Below, piece by piece: positions 51,768 to 59,717 of a DNA stretch of 64,000 nucleotides (its first letter is position 1; every line of letters starts with the position of its first letter). The translations under genes were made by a program, and so were the position numbers. Source of the DNA: UBA4285 sp050944355 (GTDB lineage: Bacteria > Bacillota > Clostridia > Lachnospirales > Lachnospiraceae); assembly GCA_050944355.1 (NCBI GenBank), contig JBMNQX010000006.1, forward strand, positions 62,001 through 126,000. The letters run 5' to 3'. The notes under the pieces are model-generated. The model was given only the letters and a program-made list of their open reading frames with translations. It ran no database searches and had not been told where the DNA came from.

Positions 51768-51851
51768 ATGAAAAATGACGTACTCGACAAACATCTGAAA
51801 ATCAACGAAGACCGCTGCATCCACTGCGGCCGGTGCGTTGAAATCTGCTGA
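51768..51851 (+). CDS. 27-residue mini-ferredoxin or truncated ferredoxin remnant
   Basis: A 27-codon ORF with a good RBS (AAGGAG, 7 bp from ATG). It encodes a short Lys/Asp-rich leader followed by one complete [4Fe-4S] motif, CIHCGRCVEIC, with TGA directly after the fourth Cys. A normal ferredoxin would continue with Pro and a second cluster, so it is probably the 5' remnant of a gene cut at 51849. Its end lies 5 bp from the ABC-F stop on the other strand. A functional micro-ferredoxin cannot be excluded. Confidence 0.45.
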   Translation: MKNDVLDKHLKINEDRCIHCGRCVEIC

Positions 51852-51856
51852 GTGCC

Positions 51857-53332
51857 TCAGATTTCGATTTTCTTCGTCGCCACGGCGTCCTGAAATGCGC
51901 GGTCGTGCTCGACAAAGAGCATCGTGGGCGAAAATTTCCGAATCAGCTGCTCGATCTGCATGCGGGAATAGATGTCAATGAAGTTCAGCGGCTCGTCCCA
52001 GACATACAGATGAGCCTGTTCGCAGAGACTCCGGGCGATCAGCACTTTTTTCTTCTGACCGCCCGAAAAATCGCCCATGTCTTTCTCGAACTGCGTCCGT
52101 TCAAAGTCCAGCTTGCGCAGCATCGCCAGAAACAGCGTCTCGTCGATCCGACAGCTTCTGGCATAATCCGAGAGCGTTCCTCTCAGGTTCGAAGTGTCCT
52201 GTGGCACATATGAAATGACAAGGCCCGAACCGACGCTCACCGTGCCGCCGTGTTCAATCGAACCTTCCGTCAGGATCTTGAGCAGGCTGCTCTTGCCGCT
52301 CCCGTTCTTCCCGTCGATGACGACGCGTTCGCCCCGGCGGATTTCAAACGTGACCGGGCCGCAGACTTTTCTGCCGTCGTAACGCACGGAGACGTCCGAA
52401 TACGCGACGAGCAGATCCGAGCGGTAAGAAAGCGGATACAGCTTCAGATCGTCCGCCCTCTCTGAGTTTTTAAGCAGCTGCGACTTCTGATCGAGCTCCT
52501 GCTGCCGTCTCGCCTCAATCGTCTTCGAGCGCTTCATCATCTTGGCCGACTTGTGGCCGATGTAGCCCCGGTCGATCTTAGCCCCGGGATCTTTTCCCGT
52601 CTTGGTTTTTTCGACGGCTGCGGACCAGTCAGATGTGCGCCTCGCCGACTGCTGCAGGCGGTTTATGTCCTTTTTCAGGCGCTCGTTCTGCGCCATCTCC
52701 GATTCCTGCTGACGCTCAAAATTTTCCATCCACGTCGAAAAATTGCCGCGCTGCACTTCGATATTGGCGCGGTTCAGCGACAATATGTGGTCGACGCACC
52801 CGTCCAGAAAACGGCGGTCGTGCGAGACAAGGATGAACCCTTTTTTCTTATTCAGATAAGCCGCGACCTTCTCGCGCGCCTGCGTGTCCAGGTGATTCGT
52901 CGGCTCGTCGATCAGCAGGAAATGTCCTTCGTTCAGAAACAGCGCCGCGAGCAGCACCTTTGTCTGCTCGCCGTTTGAAAGCGTCTCAAACGGACGCCAC
53001 AGCACCCCGGAATCGACCTCCAGCAGCGAAAGTTCCCGCATCAGCTCCCATTCCTCGGCCTGCGGGCAGACCTCCTGCAGCACCTCTTCCGTCATCTTCT
53101 CTTTGTCCGAAACCGGATACGGAAAATAGTCAAACTCCACCGAGCTGATGATCTTCCCGCTGTACTCATATTTGCCGAGGAGAAGATTCAGGAATGTCGT
53201 CTTTCCCCGGCCGTTGCGCCCGACAAACCCCAGCTTCCAGTCCGTATCGATCTGAAAATTCACATCCTCAAACACCATATCCGCGCTGCCCGGATACGAA
53301 AAAGAAAGATTTTCCACTTTAATCAGCGACAT
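51857..53332 (-). CDS. ABC-F ribosome protection protein (Lsa/Vml-like)
   Basis: A 491-residue soluble protein with two ATPase domains and no membrane part. Domain 1: Walker A GRNGRGKTTF, signature LSNGEQTK, Walker B LLIDEPTNHLD. The linker (about residues 210-300) is Lys/Arg-rich and carries the interdomain arm. Domain 2: GKNGSGKSSLLK, FSGGQKKK, and a divergent second Walker B YVWDEPLNFID. The DEPLNFID variant and short linker fit the Lsa/Vml-type antibiotic resistance factors that dislodge lincosamide, streptogramin A or pleuromutilin drugs. The start at 53332 has GGAGG. A leader peptide attenuator precedes it, consistent with drug-inducible expression. Confidence 0.88.
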   Translation of the reverse strand: MSLIKVENLSFSYPGSADMVFEDVNFQIDTDWKLGFVGRNGRGKTTFLNLLLGKYEYSGKIISSVEFDYFPYPVSDKEKMTEEVLQEVCPQAEEWELMRELSLLEVDSGVLWRPFETLSNGEQTKVLLAALFLNEGHFLLIDEPTNHLDTQAREKVAAYLNKKKGFILVSHDRRFLDGCVDHILSLNRANIEVQRGNFSTWMENFERQQESEMAQNERLKKDINRLQQSARRTSDWSAAVEKTKTGKDPGAKIDRGYIGHKSAKMMKRSKTIEARRQQELDQKSQLLKNSERADDLKLYPLSYRSDLLVAYSDVSVRYDGRKVCGPVTFEIRRGERVVIDGKNGSGKSSLLKILTEGSIEHGGTVSVGSGLVISYVPQDTSNLRGTLSDYARSCRIDETLFLAMLRKLDFERTQFEKDMGDFSGGQKKKVLIARSLCEQAHLYVWDEPLNFIDIYSRMQIEQLIRKFSPTMLFVEHDRAFQDAVATKKIEI

Positions 53333-53343
53333 AGCCCGCCTCC

Positions 53344-53432
53344 AAAAAACAAGAGCCGCAGGAAAGTTCCCGCGGCTCCAATCAGCAGTATCCGATACTA
53401 TGCACTGAGTCAAGAGACTATAACTTTCCCGC
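53344..53432 (-). promoter_or_regulatory. Transcription attenuator of the ABC-F gene
   Basis: The terminator stem GAGCCGCGGG / CCTGCGGCTC (plus 53353-53362, 53369-53378) is followed by TTGTTTTTT and then the ABC-F ribosome binding site. Upstream, GCGGGAAAGTT (plus 53422-53432) can pair over 11 bp with AACTTTCCTGC in the loop and 3' arm of that terminator, forming an antiterminator. Confidence 0.8.
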
Positions 53433-53476
53433 AAACAACGGCAGCAATTCACCCGGAACCACTGCGTTCAAATTAC

Positions 53477-53500
53477 TTATCTGCAGGAAAAACGAATCAT
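53477..53500 (-). CDS. Leader peptide MIRFSCR of the ABC-F gene
   Basis: A 7-codon ORF preceded by a GAGGTGAAGGG ribosome binding site, located 45 bp before the antiterminator strand. Drug-stalled ribosomes on this ORF would favour antitermination, as established for vmlR- and lmo0919-type genes; here the mechanism is inferred from layout. Confidence 0.65.
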   Translation of the reverse strand: MIRFSCR

Positions 53501-53619
53501 CCCTTCACCTCATTCTTGATATTTGTGAACTCATCTTACTATAGCTGCCCGGAAATGGCAACTGCTCTTAATGTTTTTGGTCTTCTGGCAATTGAAAGTA
53601 CGATTGTCATTGCATATAA

Positions 53620-53660
53620 AATGGGGGCTGCGCAGATTTGCACAACTCCCATTCATTAGA
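53620..53660 (-). terminator. Terminator of the solute-binding protein gene
   Basis: Imperfect hairpin with arms ATGGGAG / CCCCCAT and an inner TGTGCA / TGCGCA stem, followed on the minus strand by TTTATATG. Confidence 0.6.
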
Positions 53661-53684
53661 GATGATATACATTTAAGATTCTGA

Positions 53685-55067
53685 TCACTCTGAACTCTTT
53701 GCCTGCAGGATCGAGTTGCCCTGCGCAATGAACTGCTCAGCCGCCTCTGCGGAATCAATCTGCTGATAACAAATCTGTTCAACCAGATTATTCAACGTAG
53801 TTCCCACTTCGGCGTAACCCGATGGATATGGCGGATCAATGGGAGAACTCTCAGGCATAACTACATCGTAAAGAAAATCGTAAGTTTTCTGATCTGTTTC
53901 AGACAGCTGTGCCTTTACCTCTGCTGCAATTTCAGAATTTACCGGAACGCCTCTTTCTCCGAGAAGAATATTGTTCGCTTCAGAACTATTGATGAGCCAG
54001 TTGATAAACTCGACTGCCTCGTCAGGATTTGCACTGGTCTGCGATACGGAAAAGAACTGACTCGGTTTGAGATAATCTGATTTCTGCGGATCCGGACTGG
54101 GCCATGTTGTCATTTCCAATTCGCGCCCGTCAGCTTGTTGAGTCAACGCTGTATATTGATTGGACCAGCAGAACATTACCCAGGATGAGGTTTCCGGCGT
54201 AGTACCGCCGATCAGCGGATCCTGTTCCACCGATCCGATAGATATCTCAGCAAATACACTCGGATCAAGCTCCCATCCTTCCTCTATTCCTTGTTCATAC
54301 ACTCCAAAATATTTCTCCATTTGTTCCTGGGTCGCCTGGATCTGCTCCTCATCAAGAAGTACGTTATCGTCGGACCGCACCCAATAACTGAACAGTTCCT
54401 GGGTTGCCCCATATTTCATACTGGTCTTGTACCCGGTGTTTTCATAAATTGTCCGGCAGACTTCGATAAACTCATCCAGTGTCATATTATCTTTAATCGT
54501 CACACCGGCCTGGTCCGTGACAGTTTTGTTATACACCATGGCAGGAACATTGATTCCGGCGGTGACCGCGATAAATTTCCCGTCCACCGTACCGGCTGAA
54601 ATCATGTTCTCATCCCAGTTGGATGTGTCCAGCACACCACTTTCAACATACGGCGTCAAATCCAAAAGCTGATCACTGCTCCCGTACTGCGCAATATACT
54701 GGTAATCCATCTGCAACACGTCCGGAAGCTGCTCGCCCGCGGATGCTGTAGCCAGTTTCTGCCAATAATCTGCCCATTGAGAAAACTGTCCGTCAATCGT
54801 CACGTCCGTATTATTCTGACAGTAGAGCTCAATAGCTTTCTGGGTACGGTCATTCCGGGTCTGATTGCCCCACCAGCTGAATGTGAGTGCAACGCTGCCG
54901 CTGCCCGAGGAGGCCTCAGTTGTTGTGCCTGCTGCTGATGACGCCGCAGCTGTCGTAGTGCTCACACTTGTAGTCTCTGCACTGCTTCCGCTTCCACATC
55001 CGGCGAGAATTCCTGCCGCCAGACTGACAGAAATCAGAACTGCACCTGTTTTCCTTAAAGTATTCAT
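53685..55067 (-). CDS. Sugar ABC transporter solute-binding lipoprotein
   Basis: A 460-residue family 1 extracellular solute-binding protein. Lipobox LAGC (Cys about 24), Thr/Ser/Ala linker to about residue 55, then LTFSWWGNQTRNDRTQKAIELY and the typical NPDEAVEFINWLINS near residue 370. It delivers a sugar or oligosaccharide to an ABC importer, but no permease or ATPase gene is adjacent, so those components are encoded elsewhere. ATG 55067 is preceded by GGAGG. Base composition is AT-richer than upstream genes. It probably recognises rhamnogalacturonan fragments, judging by the following genes. Confidence 0.88.
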   Translation of the reverse strand: MNTLRKTGAVLISVSLAAGILAGCGSGSSAETTSVSTTTAAASSAAGTTTEASSGSGSVALTFSWWGNQTRNDRTQKAIELYCQNNTDVTIDGQFSQWADYWQKLATASAGEQLPDVLQMDYQYIAQYGSSDQLLDLTPYVESGVLDTSNWDENMISAGTVDGKFIAVTAGINVPAMVYNKTVTDQAGVTIKDNMTLDEFIEVCRTIYENTGYKTSMKYGATQELFSYWVRSDDNVLLDEEQIQATQEQMEKYFGVYEQGIEEGWELDPSVFAEISIGSVEQDPLIGGTTPETSSWVMFCWSNQYTALTQQADGRELEMTTWPSPDPQKSDYLKPSQFFSVSQTSANPDEAVEFINWLINSSEANNILLGERGVPVNSEIAAEVKAQLSETDQKTYDFLYDVVMPESSPIDPPYPSGYAEVGTTLNNLVEQICYQQIDSAEAAEQFIAQGNSILQAKSSE

Positions 55068-55122
55068 ATTTCCTCCTGTCTCTTTCAAATGTGTTCCGTA
55101 TCTTAACCTTTTAATTTTTTAT

Positions 55123-56268
55123 TCAATTGATCTCAAAGCCCAGTTTTCTCGCCTCTGCCAGTGCCATAAGGCTCAGCGCCTGCCCATAAGCCATCGGTTC
55201 TGTCAGGATATTCCGATAGTGCTCTCTATTCCTGCCAACCGGTGTGCCGGCTGAAACATTCCGTACGGTTCCGTCCTCACTGATATTCTGTATCAGCCCT
55301 GTTATGCCCCGTCTGCAGCTTTCCGAATATTCATGGTCCAGAAGTCCGCTTTCCAGCCCTTTTAAAAATCCGTATATAATTCCCGCGGAACCGGACGATT
55401 CCTCATAGGTTTCCGTCTCATCCAGCAGAGTGTGCCAGAGTCCGTCCGGCGCCTGCAGTGCGAGAAGTGCCGCTGCCTGCGATCTGAAAGTGTCCACTAG
55501 AATTTTCCGCACCGGATGAGCAAGATTTTCTCCCGTCAGTTCCAGAAAATCCGGCACAGATGCCGTAAACCAGGAATTACCCCTGCACCAGTAGGCATCA
55601 CTGAAATTGCTCTTTTCCGAAAAAGACCAGGCGTGATGAAATAAGCCGTTCTGCTTTTCATAAAGATATTTGATCATCAGCAGATACTGATCAGATGCTT
55701 CATCAATATATTCGGAACGTTTCGTATATACGCCCCACTTTGCGAGAAACAAGACCGCCATAAACAACGTGTCAATCCAGATCTGATTTTCATTCAGATT
55801 CAAAGTGCCTCGCTCTGCATTTTTAGTAGTCGTGTGCTGAAATCCGTTTTCTTTTGTTCTGGGCTGCTCTCGTATCAGCCAAACTGCCCACTCTTCACAA
55901 AGTGCGGCATATTCTTTCTTTTCCGTAGCAAAATCCGACAGAGTCAGAAGCGGACAGGTTGTATTGATGTTTCTTCGCGGCAGTCCCTTCCGGATATGAC
56001 TGTCAAACCATTCGAGAATATATTCTTTAAGCTCATTCTGCCGGTATCCGGATTTCATCAGAATCCGCATGCCATACAGGCCGACACCCTGCGGCCAGTC
56101 CCATGCTTCCATCCCGAAATCTCTGGAAAAAGCGCCGATCGCATTGCCGAGATTATTCTGCTGCTTTATAAGTTCTTCTTCATTTTCCGGATGCTGCAGA
56201 TGCATAAGACGATGCATGACCTTGTCAATGTTCTGATTCAATGTCATTTCCTTTGATGTGTTCGTCAA
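55123..56268 (-). CDS. GH105 unsaturated rhamnogalacturonyl hydrolase-like enzyme
   Basis: A 381-residue (alpha/alpha)6-barrel protein. Motifs of the GH88/GH105 group: WDWPQGVGLYGM, the catalytic-Asp region WIDTLFMAVLFLAKWG, HAWSF and YWCRGNSWFTAS. It hydrates the unsaturated galacturonyl residue left by pectate/RG lyases, releasing rhamnose-containing sugars. No signal peptide, so it acts on imported oligosaccharides. Its start overlaps the rhamnonate dehydratase stop by 4 bp. Confidence 0.88.
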   Translation of the reverse strand: MTNTSKEMTLNQNIDKVMHRLMHLQHPENEEELIKQQNNLGNAIGAFSRDFGMEAWDWPQGVGLYGMRILMKSGYRQNELKEYILEWFDSHIRKGLPRRNINTTCPLLTLSDFATEKKEYAALCEEWAVWLIREQPRTKENGFQHTTTKNAERGTLNLNENQIWIDTLFMAVLFLAKWGVYTKRSEYIDEASDQYLLMIKYLYEKQNGLFHHAWSFSEKSNFSDAYWCRGNSWFTASVPDFLELTGENLAHPVRKILVDTFRSQAAALLALQAPDGLWHTLLDETETYEESSGSAGIIYGFLKGLESGLLDHEYSESCRRGITGLIQNISEDGTVRNVSAGTPVGRNREHYRNILTEPMAYGQALSLMALAEARKLGFEIN

Positions 56269-57464
56269 AGTCTCGTCCCTTTCTTCACTTCAATCAGCTG
56301 ATTGTTTTCTTTGTTGAGTTCGACACCAAATCCCGGCTTATCATCCAGTTTCAGCTTTCCGTTCACCGGCATCGGTTCATCTTTGATCAGAGGTACATAC
56401 TGCGGTACAACTTTATCTGCTTTCGGGCTCATCATCAGGCATTCCGTAAATGGGCTGTTTGCGCGCGACACCACATAATGATGGCTGTATACGCCGCTTC
56501 CGTGCGGGACAACCAGCTTTCCATACGCCTGCGCCATATCGCCTATCTTTAATAGTTCCGTCATGCCGCCGCACCAGCCGACATCAGGCTGCAGCAGATC
56601 CAAATCGCAGAATTCCATCAGCATTCGGAATCCGTACCGTGTCGCTTCATGTTCACCCCCGCTGATCATTACTCCCGTGCCGGCAGCCGCCTTTTTCAAA
56701 TCACGATATGCCCAATAATCATCAGGATTGAAGCACTCTTCGATCCATTTAAATCCATATTTCCGCGATTCATTCAGAAGTCTTGTCGCATATGGCAGAT
56801 CCAAAGACATCCAGCAATCCCACATCAGCCAGAAATCAGGTCCGACTTTTTCCCGCATTTCCTTTGCCGTTTCCATGTTTTTGCGAAAGCCTTCTTCGCC
56901 ATCGGCCGGGCCATATTTAAGAGGAATCTTTCCTCCGAAAAATCCTAAATTTTTGGCCAGATCCGGTCTCGGACCCGTTGCATAAAATCGCAGTTCATCT
57001 CTCACCTTTCCACCGAGCATCGCATATACCGGTTCCTGTCTCAGTTTTCCCAACAGATCCCAAAGAGCGAGATCTATCGCCGAAATTGCATTCATGGCAA
57101 GTCCTTTTCGGCCATAATACAAGGATGCCCTGTACATCTGATCCCACATCTGCTCAAGGTTTTCTACAGGCTGGCCGACTATGAAGCGGTCTAAATGATT
57201 CATTACAAGCCAGGCAGCCGGATATCCGCCGGTAGTAATTCCGAAGCCCACCGTTCCATTGTCCGCTTCAGCTTCAACCACCAGTGTCTTCAGTGCATTC
57301 AACCCAAAGCTCGTGCGGGTTTTGCGGTATTTCGGATAAATACTCATCGGTGTTGCGATCTGCTGTACAATCCAATGATCCTCTTTCTGATCGTGATAAT
57401 CAGCACCACCGCCTTCGACCACATACGCCCGGATTTCCTTAATCGTTCTTCCTGTAGCACCCAT
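56265..57464 (-). CDS. L-rhamnonate dehydratase (enolase superfamily)
   Basis: A 399-residue protein closely matching what I recall of E. coli RhmD: GGADYHDQKEDHWI, QIATPMSIYPKYRKTRTSFG, NAISAIDLALWDLLGK, FYATGPRPDLAKNLGF, WLMWDCWMSLDLPYA (metal Asp), IEECFNPDD, SGGEHEATRYGF, LLQPDVGWCGG and VVPHGSGVYSHH (catalytic His). It dehydrates L-rhamnonate to 2-keto-3-deoxy-L-rhamnonate. Related sugar acids such as L-lyxonate are possible. It is the second gene of the operon, 3 bp after the aldolase gene. Confidence 0.88.
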   Translation of the reverse strand: MGATGRTIKEIRAYVVEGGGADYHDQKEDHWIVQQIATPMSIYPKYRKTRTSFGLNALKTLVVEAEADNGTVGFGITTGGYPAAWLVMNHLDRFIVGQPVENLEQMWDQMYRASLYYGRKGLAMNAISAIDLALWDLLGKLRQEPVYAMLGGKVRDELRFYATGPRPDLAKNLGFFGGKIPLKYGPADGEEGFRKNMETAKEMREKVGPDFWLMWDCWMSLDLPYATRLLNESRKYGFKWIEECFNPDDYWAYRDLKKAAAGTGVMISGGEHEATRYGFRMLMEFCDLDLLQPDVGWCGGMTELLKIGDMAQAYGKLVVPHGSGVYSHHYVVSRANSPFTECLMMSPKADKVVPQYVPLIKDEPMPVNGKLKLDDKPGFGVELNKENNQLIEVKKGTRL

Positions 57465-57467
57465 ACA

Positions 57468-58400
57468 TCAAATTCCTTTCTGAACCTGCATGGAATACGG
57501 TTCCTGCATCTTTGACAATTCCCGTAAAATCTCCCCTATTTCTTCACGTCTTTCGACATTTAAGGAAAGCGCCGGCAGCCGTTCCGTTCCCCTGTGTCCG
57601 AGAACCCGCTGATATACCGCTTCTTTTACAGCTAAATAAAGTGGTTCTGAGCAGTCATATATCTTTGAGGCTTTGATCATCATTTCATAATAGTCTCTGG
57701 CCATGATCAGATTATCTTTTGAAAACTCTCTGAAAAATATCGATGATATGTCAGGCGCAAAATTCGCAGTTGCGTTGACAAATCCGTCTACACCCTCGTT
57801 CATCATCTGCCACGCCTGCTTTTCATAAGCACTGTAAACAACGAATCGGGGAAACTCTTTTTTGAGTGAAATCATCGCGCGAAGATGTTCTGTATCATCT
57901 GTTGTATCTTTTATGCCAATCAGATTCGGACAATCCGTCAGGAGTCTGCGCACCAGTCCAACATCAAATGAAAAACCCGTCAGCGCCGGAAAATTGTAGA
58001 TAAAGACCGGAATGTCTGATTCCGAACAAATTCGTCTGAAATATGCTTCTATATTTTTATCTGGATAAACGCTGAAGTAAGGCGGCAGTACTAAAACAGC
58101 GTCTGCGCCATCATTTTCAGCCTCGTGCACAAGTCTGAGCGTATTTTTCAGGCAGGTGTCACCTACGCCGATTATTACATTGGCTCTATTATCAATATAT
58201 GGCACCATGATTCGGATTAATTCTGCCCGTTCATCAACAGTCATGCTGCCAAATTCGCCGGTCGTTCCGAGATACACTAATCCCTGCAAACCGCCTTGAA
58301 TCAAAAAATCCGCATGCATCTGCATATCACGATAACTGACTTTCCCATCTTCTGAAAAAATGGTGGCGATCGGCGGATGAATTCCTCTGAATGAGTTCAT
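57468..58400 (-). CDS. DapA/NanA-family aldolase, probable 2-keto-3-deoxy-L-rhamnonate aldolase
   Basis: A 310-residue class I aldolase: GIHPPIATIFSEDGKVSYRD start, YLGTTGEFGSMTVDERAELI (GTTGE pyruvate motif), FIYNFPALTGF (Tyr), LIGIKDTTDD (Schiff-base Lys). With the rhamnonate dehydratase next to it, it most likely cleaves 2-keto-3-deoxy-L-rhamnonate to pyruvate and lactaldehyde; the fold also serves for KDG or dihydrodipicolinate, so the substrate is inferred. It is the first gene after the promoter. Confidence 0.82.
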   Translation of the reverse strand: MNSFRGIHPPIATIFSEDGKVSYRDMQMHADFLIQGGLQGLVYLGTTGEFGSMTVDERAELIRIMVPYIDNRANVIIGVGDTCLKNTLRLVHEAENDGADAVLVLPPYFSVYPDKNIEAYFRRICSESDIPVFIYNFPALTGFSFDVGLVRRLLTDCPNLIGIKDTTDDTEHLRAMISLKKEFPRFVVYSAYEKQAWQMMNEGVDGFVNATANFAPDISSIFFREFSKDNLIMARDYYEMMIKASKIYDCSEPLYLAVKEAVYQRVLGHRGTERLPALSLNVERREEIGEILRELSKMQEPYSMQVQKGI

Positions 58401-58416
58401 CTGTTTCTCCTATTTA

Positions 58417-58493
58417 ATTTCACGTATGTGAATTCAATTCTTGTTTATGAATTCTGCTGCTTATTATTTACCTCCTCATACATGAAATGTCAA
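58417..58493 (-). promoter_or_regulatory. Promoter and paired operator sites of the rhamnonate operon
   Basis: Minus-strand TTGACA (plus 58488-58493) and TAAATA (plus 58465-58470) are 17 bp apart. ATTTCATGTATG lies in the spacer (minus strand, 58477-58488) and a near copy ATTTCACGTATG in the opposite orientation at 58417-58428. These paired sites are probable targets of the IclR regulator. Confidence 0.65.
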
Positions 58494-58588
58494 TGTAATT
58501 TTTCTGTCATCCGCAAATAAAAAAAGCGGCAGGAAATCCCACCACTTTTTCAAATACACTCTGCTGTTATTGAGTCAGCTGTATTTCC

Positions 58589-59374
58589 TTATTTGTCAGA
58601 TTTTTCAGCTTCCACCTTAGGCTTTACACCATACCATCCCAATTTTTCAGATATCTCCTTTGACGCAGTCAGGAGGCATGGAAGAATCTGCTTCTCATTC
58701 TCTTTCATCCGGGAAGTGGGTCCTGAAACACTAATGGCAGCTGTCATATGCCCGCTGGCATCATATAATGGTCCTGAAAAGCAATATAATCCCGTTTCTA
58801 TTTCCTCATTATCTATCGCATACCCTTGCTTTCTGAATGCGGCCAGCTGCTTTTTCAGTTCTTCCCGGTTTGTAATTGTGTTAGGAGTAATTTTTTTCAG
58901 CTGTACATGTTCCAGGATCTGATTGCTTTCTTCCACAGGAAGAAAAGAAAGAAAAGCTTTTCCCAGCCCCGTGCAGTATACTGGTTTTTTGCCGCCAACA
59001 ATCGCGTTATTGGCAATCGAGCGGGGGCTGTTGACCTTTTCCACATAGATAATCTCATCGCCGGACAAGATCGCCATGAATACAGTTTCCCTTACCTGCT
59101 CTGCCAGCTTTTTAAGAATCGGTCCTGCGATCTGATTCAAATCAAGATATTCTGAAGCACATGCCCCCAATGAAATCAGACGGGCTCCCAATGAATATTG
59201 CTTATTCTGATTGTCCCGCAGATATCCCTTCTCGGTCATCGTTTTCAAAAGCATAAATGTACTGCTCGGAGCATACCCCAGTTTGCCGCTGATCTCTGTC
59301 GCTGTCAGCCCGTCCGGATATTCTTTCAGCAATTCCAATATATCAAGAACTCGCTCTGCAGACTTAACTCCCAT
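58589..59374 (-). CDS. IclR family transcriptional regulator
   Basis: The protein has 261 residues. Winged helix at residues 1-65 (ERVLDILELLKEYPDGLTATEISGKLG) and IclR effector domain at 80-250 (GLGKAFLSFLPVEE, GAVAVSG-like ISVSGPTSRM). Members respond to 2-keto-3-deoxygluconate and similar acids, suiting the pathway beside it. It is transcribed in the same direction as the operon, 189 bp upstream of it. Confidence 0.92.
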   Translation of the reverse strand: MGVKSAERVLDILELLKEYPDGLTATEISGKLGYAPSSTFMLLKTMTEKGYLRDNQNKQYSLGARLISLGACASEYLDLNQIAGPILKKLAEQVRETVFMAILSGDEIIYVEKVNSPRSIANNAIVGGKKPVYCTGLGKAFLSFLPVEESNQILEHVQLKKITPNTITNREELKKQLAAFRKQGYAIDNEEIETGLYCFSGPLYDASGHMTAAISVSGPTSRMKENEKQILPCLLTASKEISEKLGWYGVKPKVEAEKSDK

Positions 59375-59717
59375 TATTTTTCACTCTCTGTCATTATTAC
59401 TTCGATTCATCTGGCGCCATATCGGCAGCAGATTTGTATTAGAAAAAATTTTATCATGACAGAAAAAATAATACTATCTTTTATTTTTCAGCGAAGCAGA
59501 ATTCCAGATAAAACTTCATGCGTGATGACATTATCGTATTATTGCCGTATCTGTCTGTCGGGATTTCAAAAAACAAAATTTCCGTAAACTCTTCTCTTTC
59601 TTATTGATAAAATTTAGACAATATGACATAATGGGTGCATTGATAAAGTAGTGAACGGACAAAATTCCCGGAACTGTTCTAGGTTTTGAGTCCCTTATAT
59701 TGCAGGAGGTGCAAAAA

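Noticed and set aside
53685..59374. Calling the AT-rich block a prophage or integrative element
   Set aside because: No integrase, att repeats, tRNA boundary, or phage or conjugation genes are visible at either edge.
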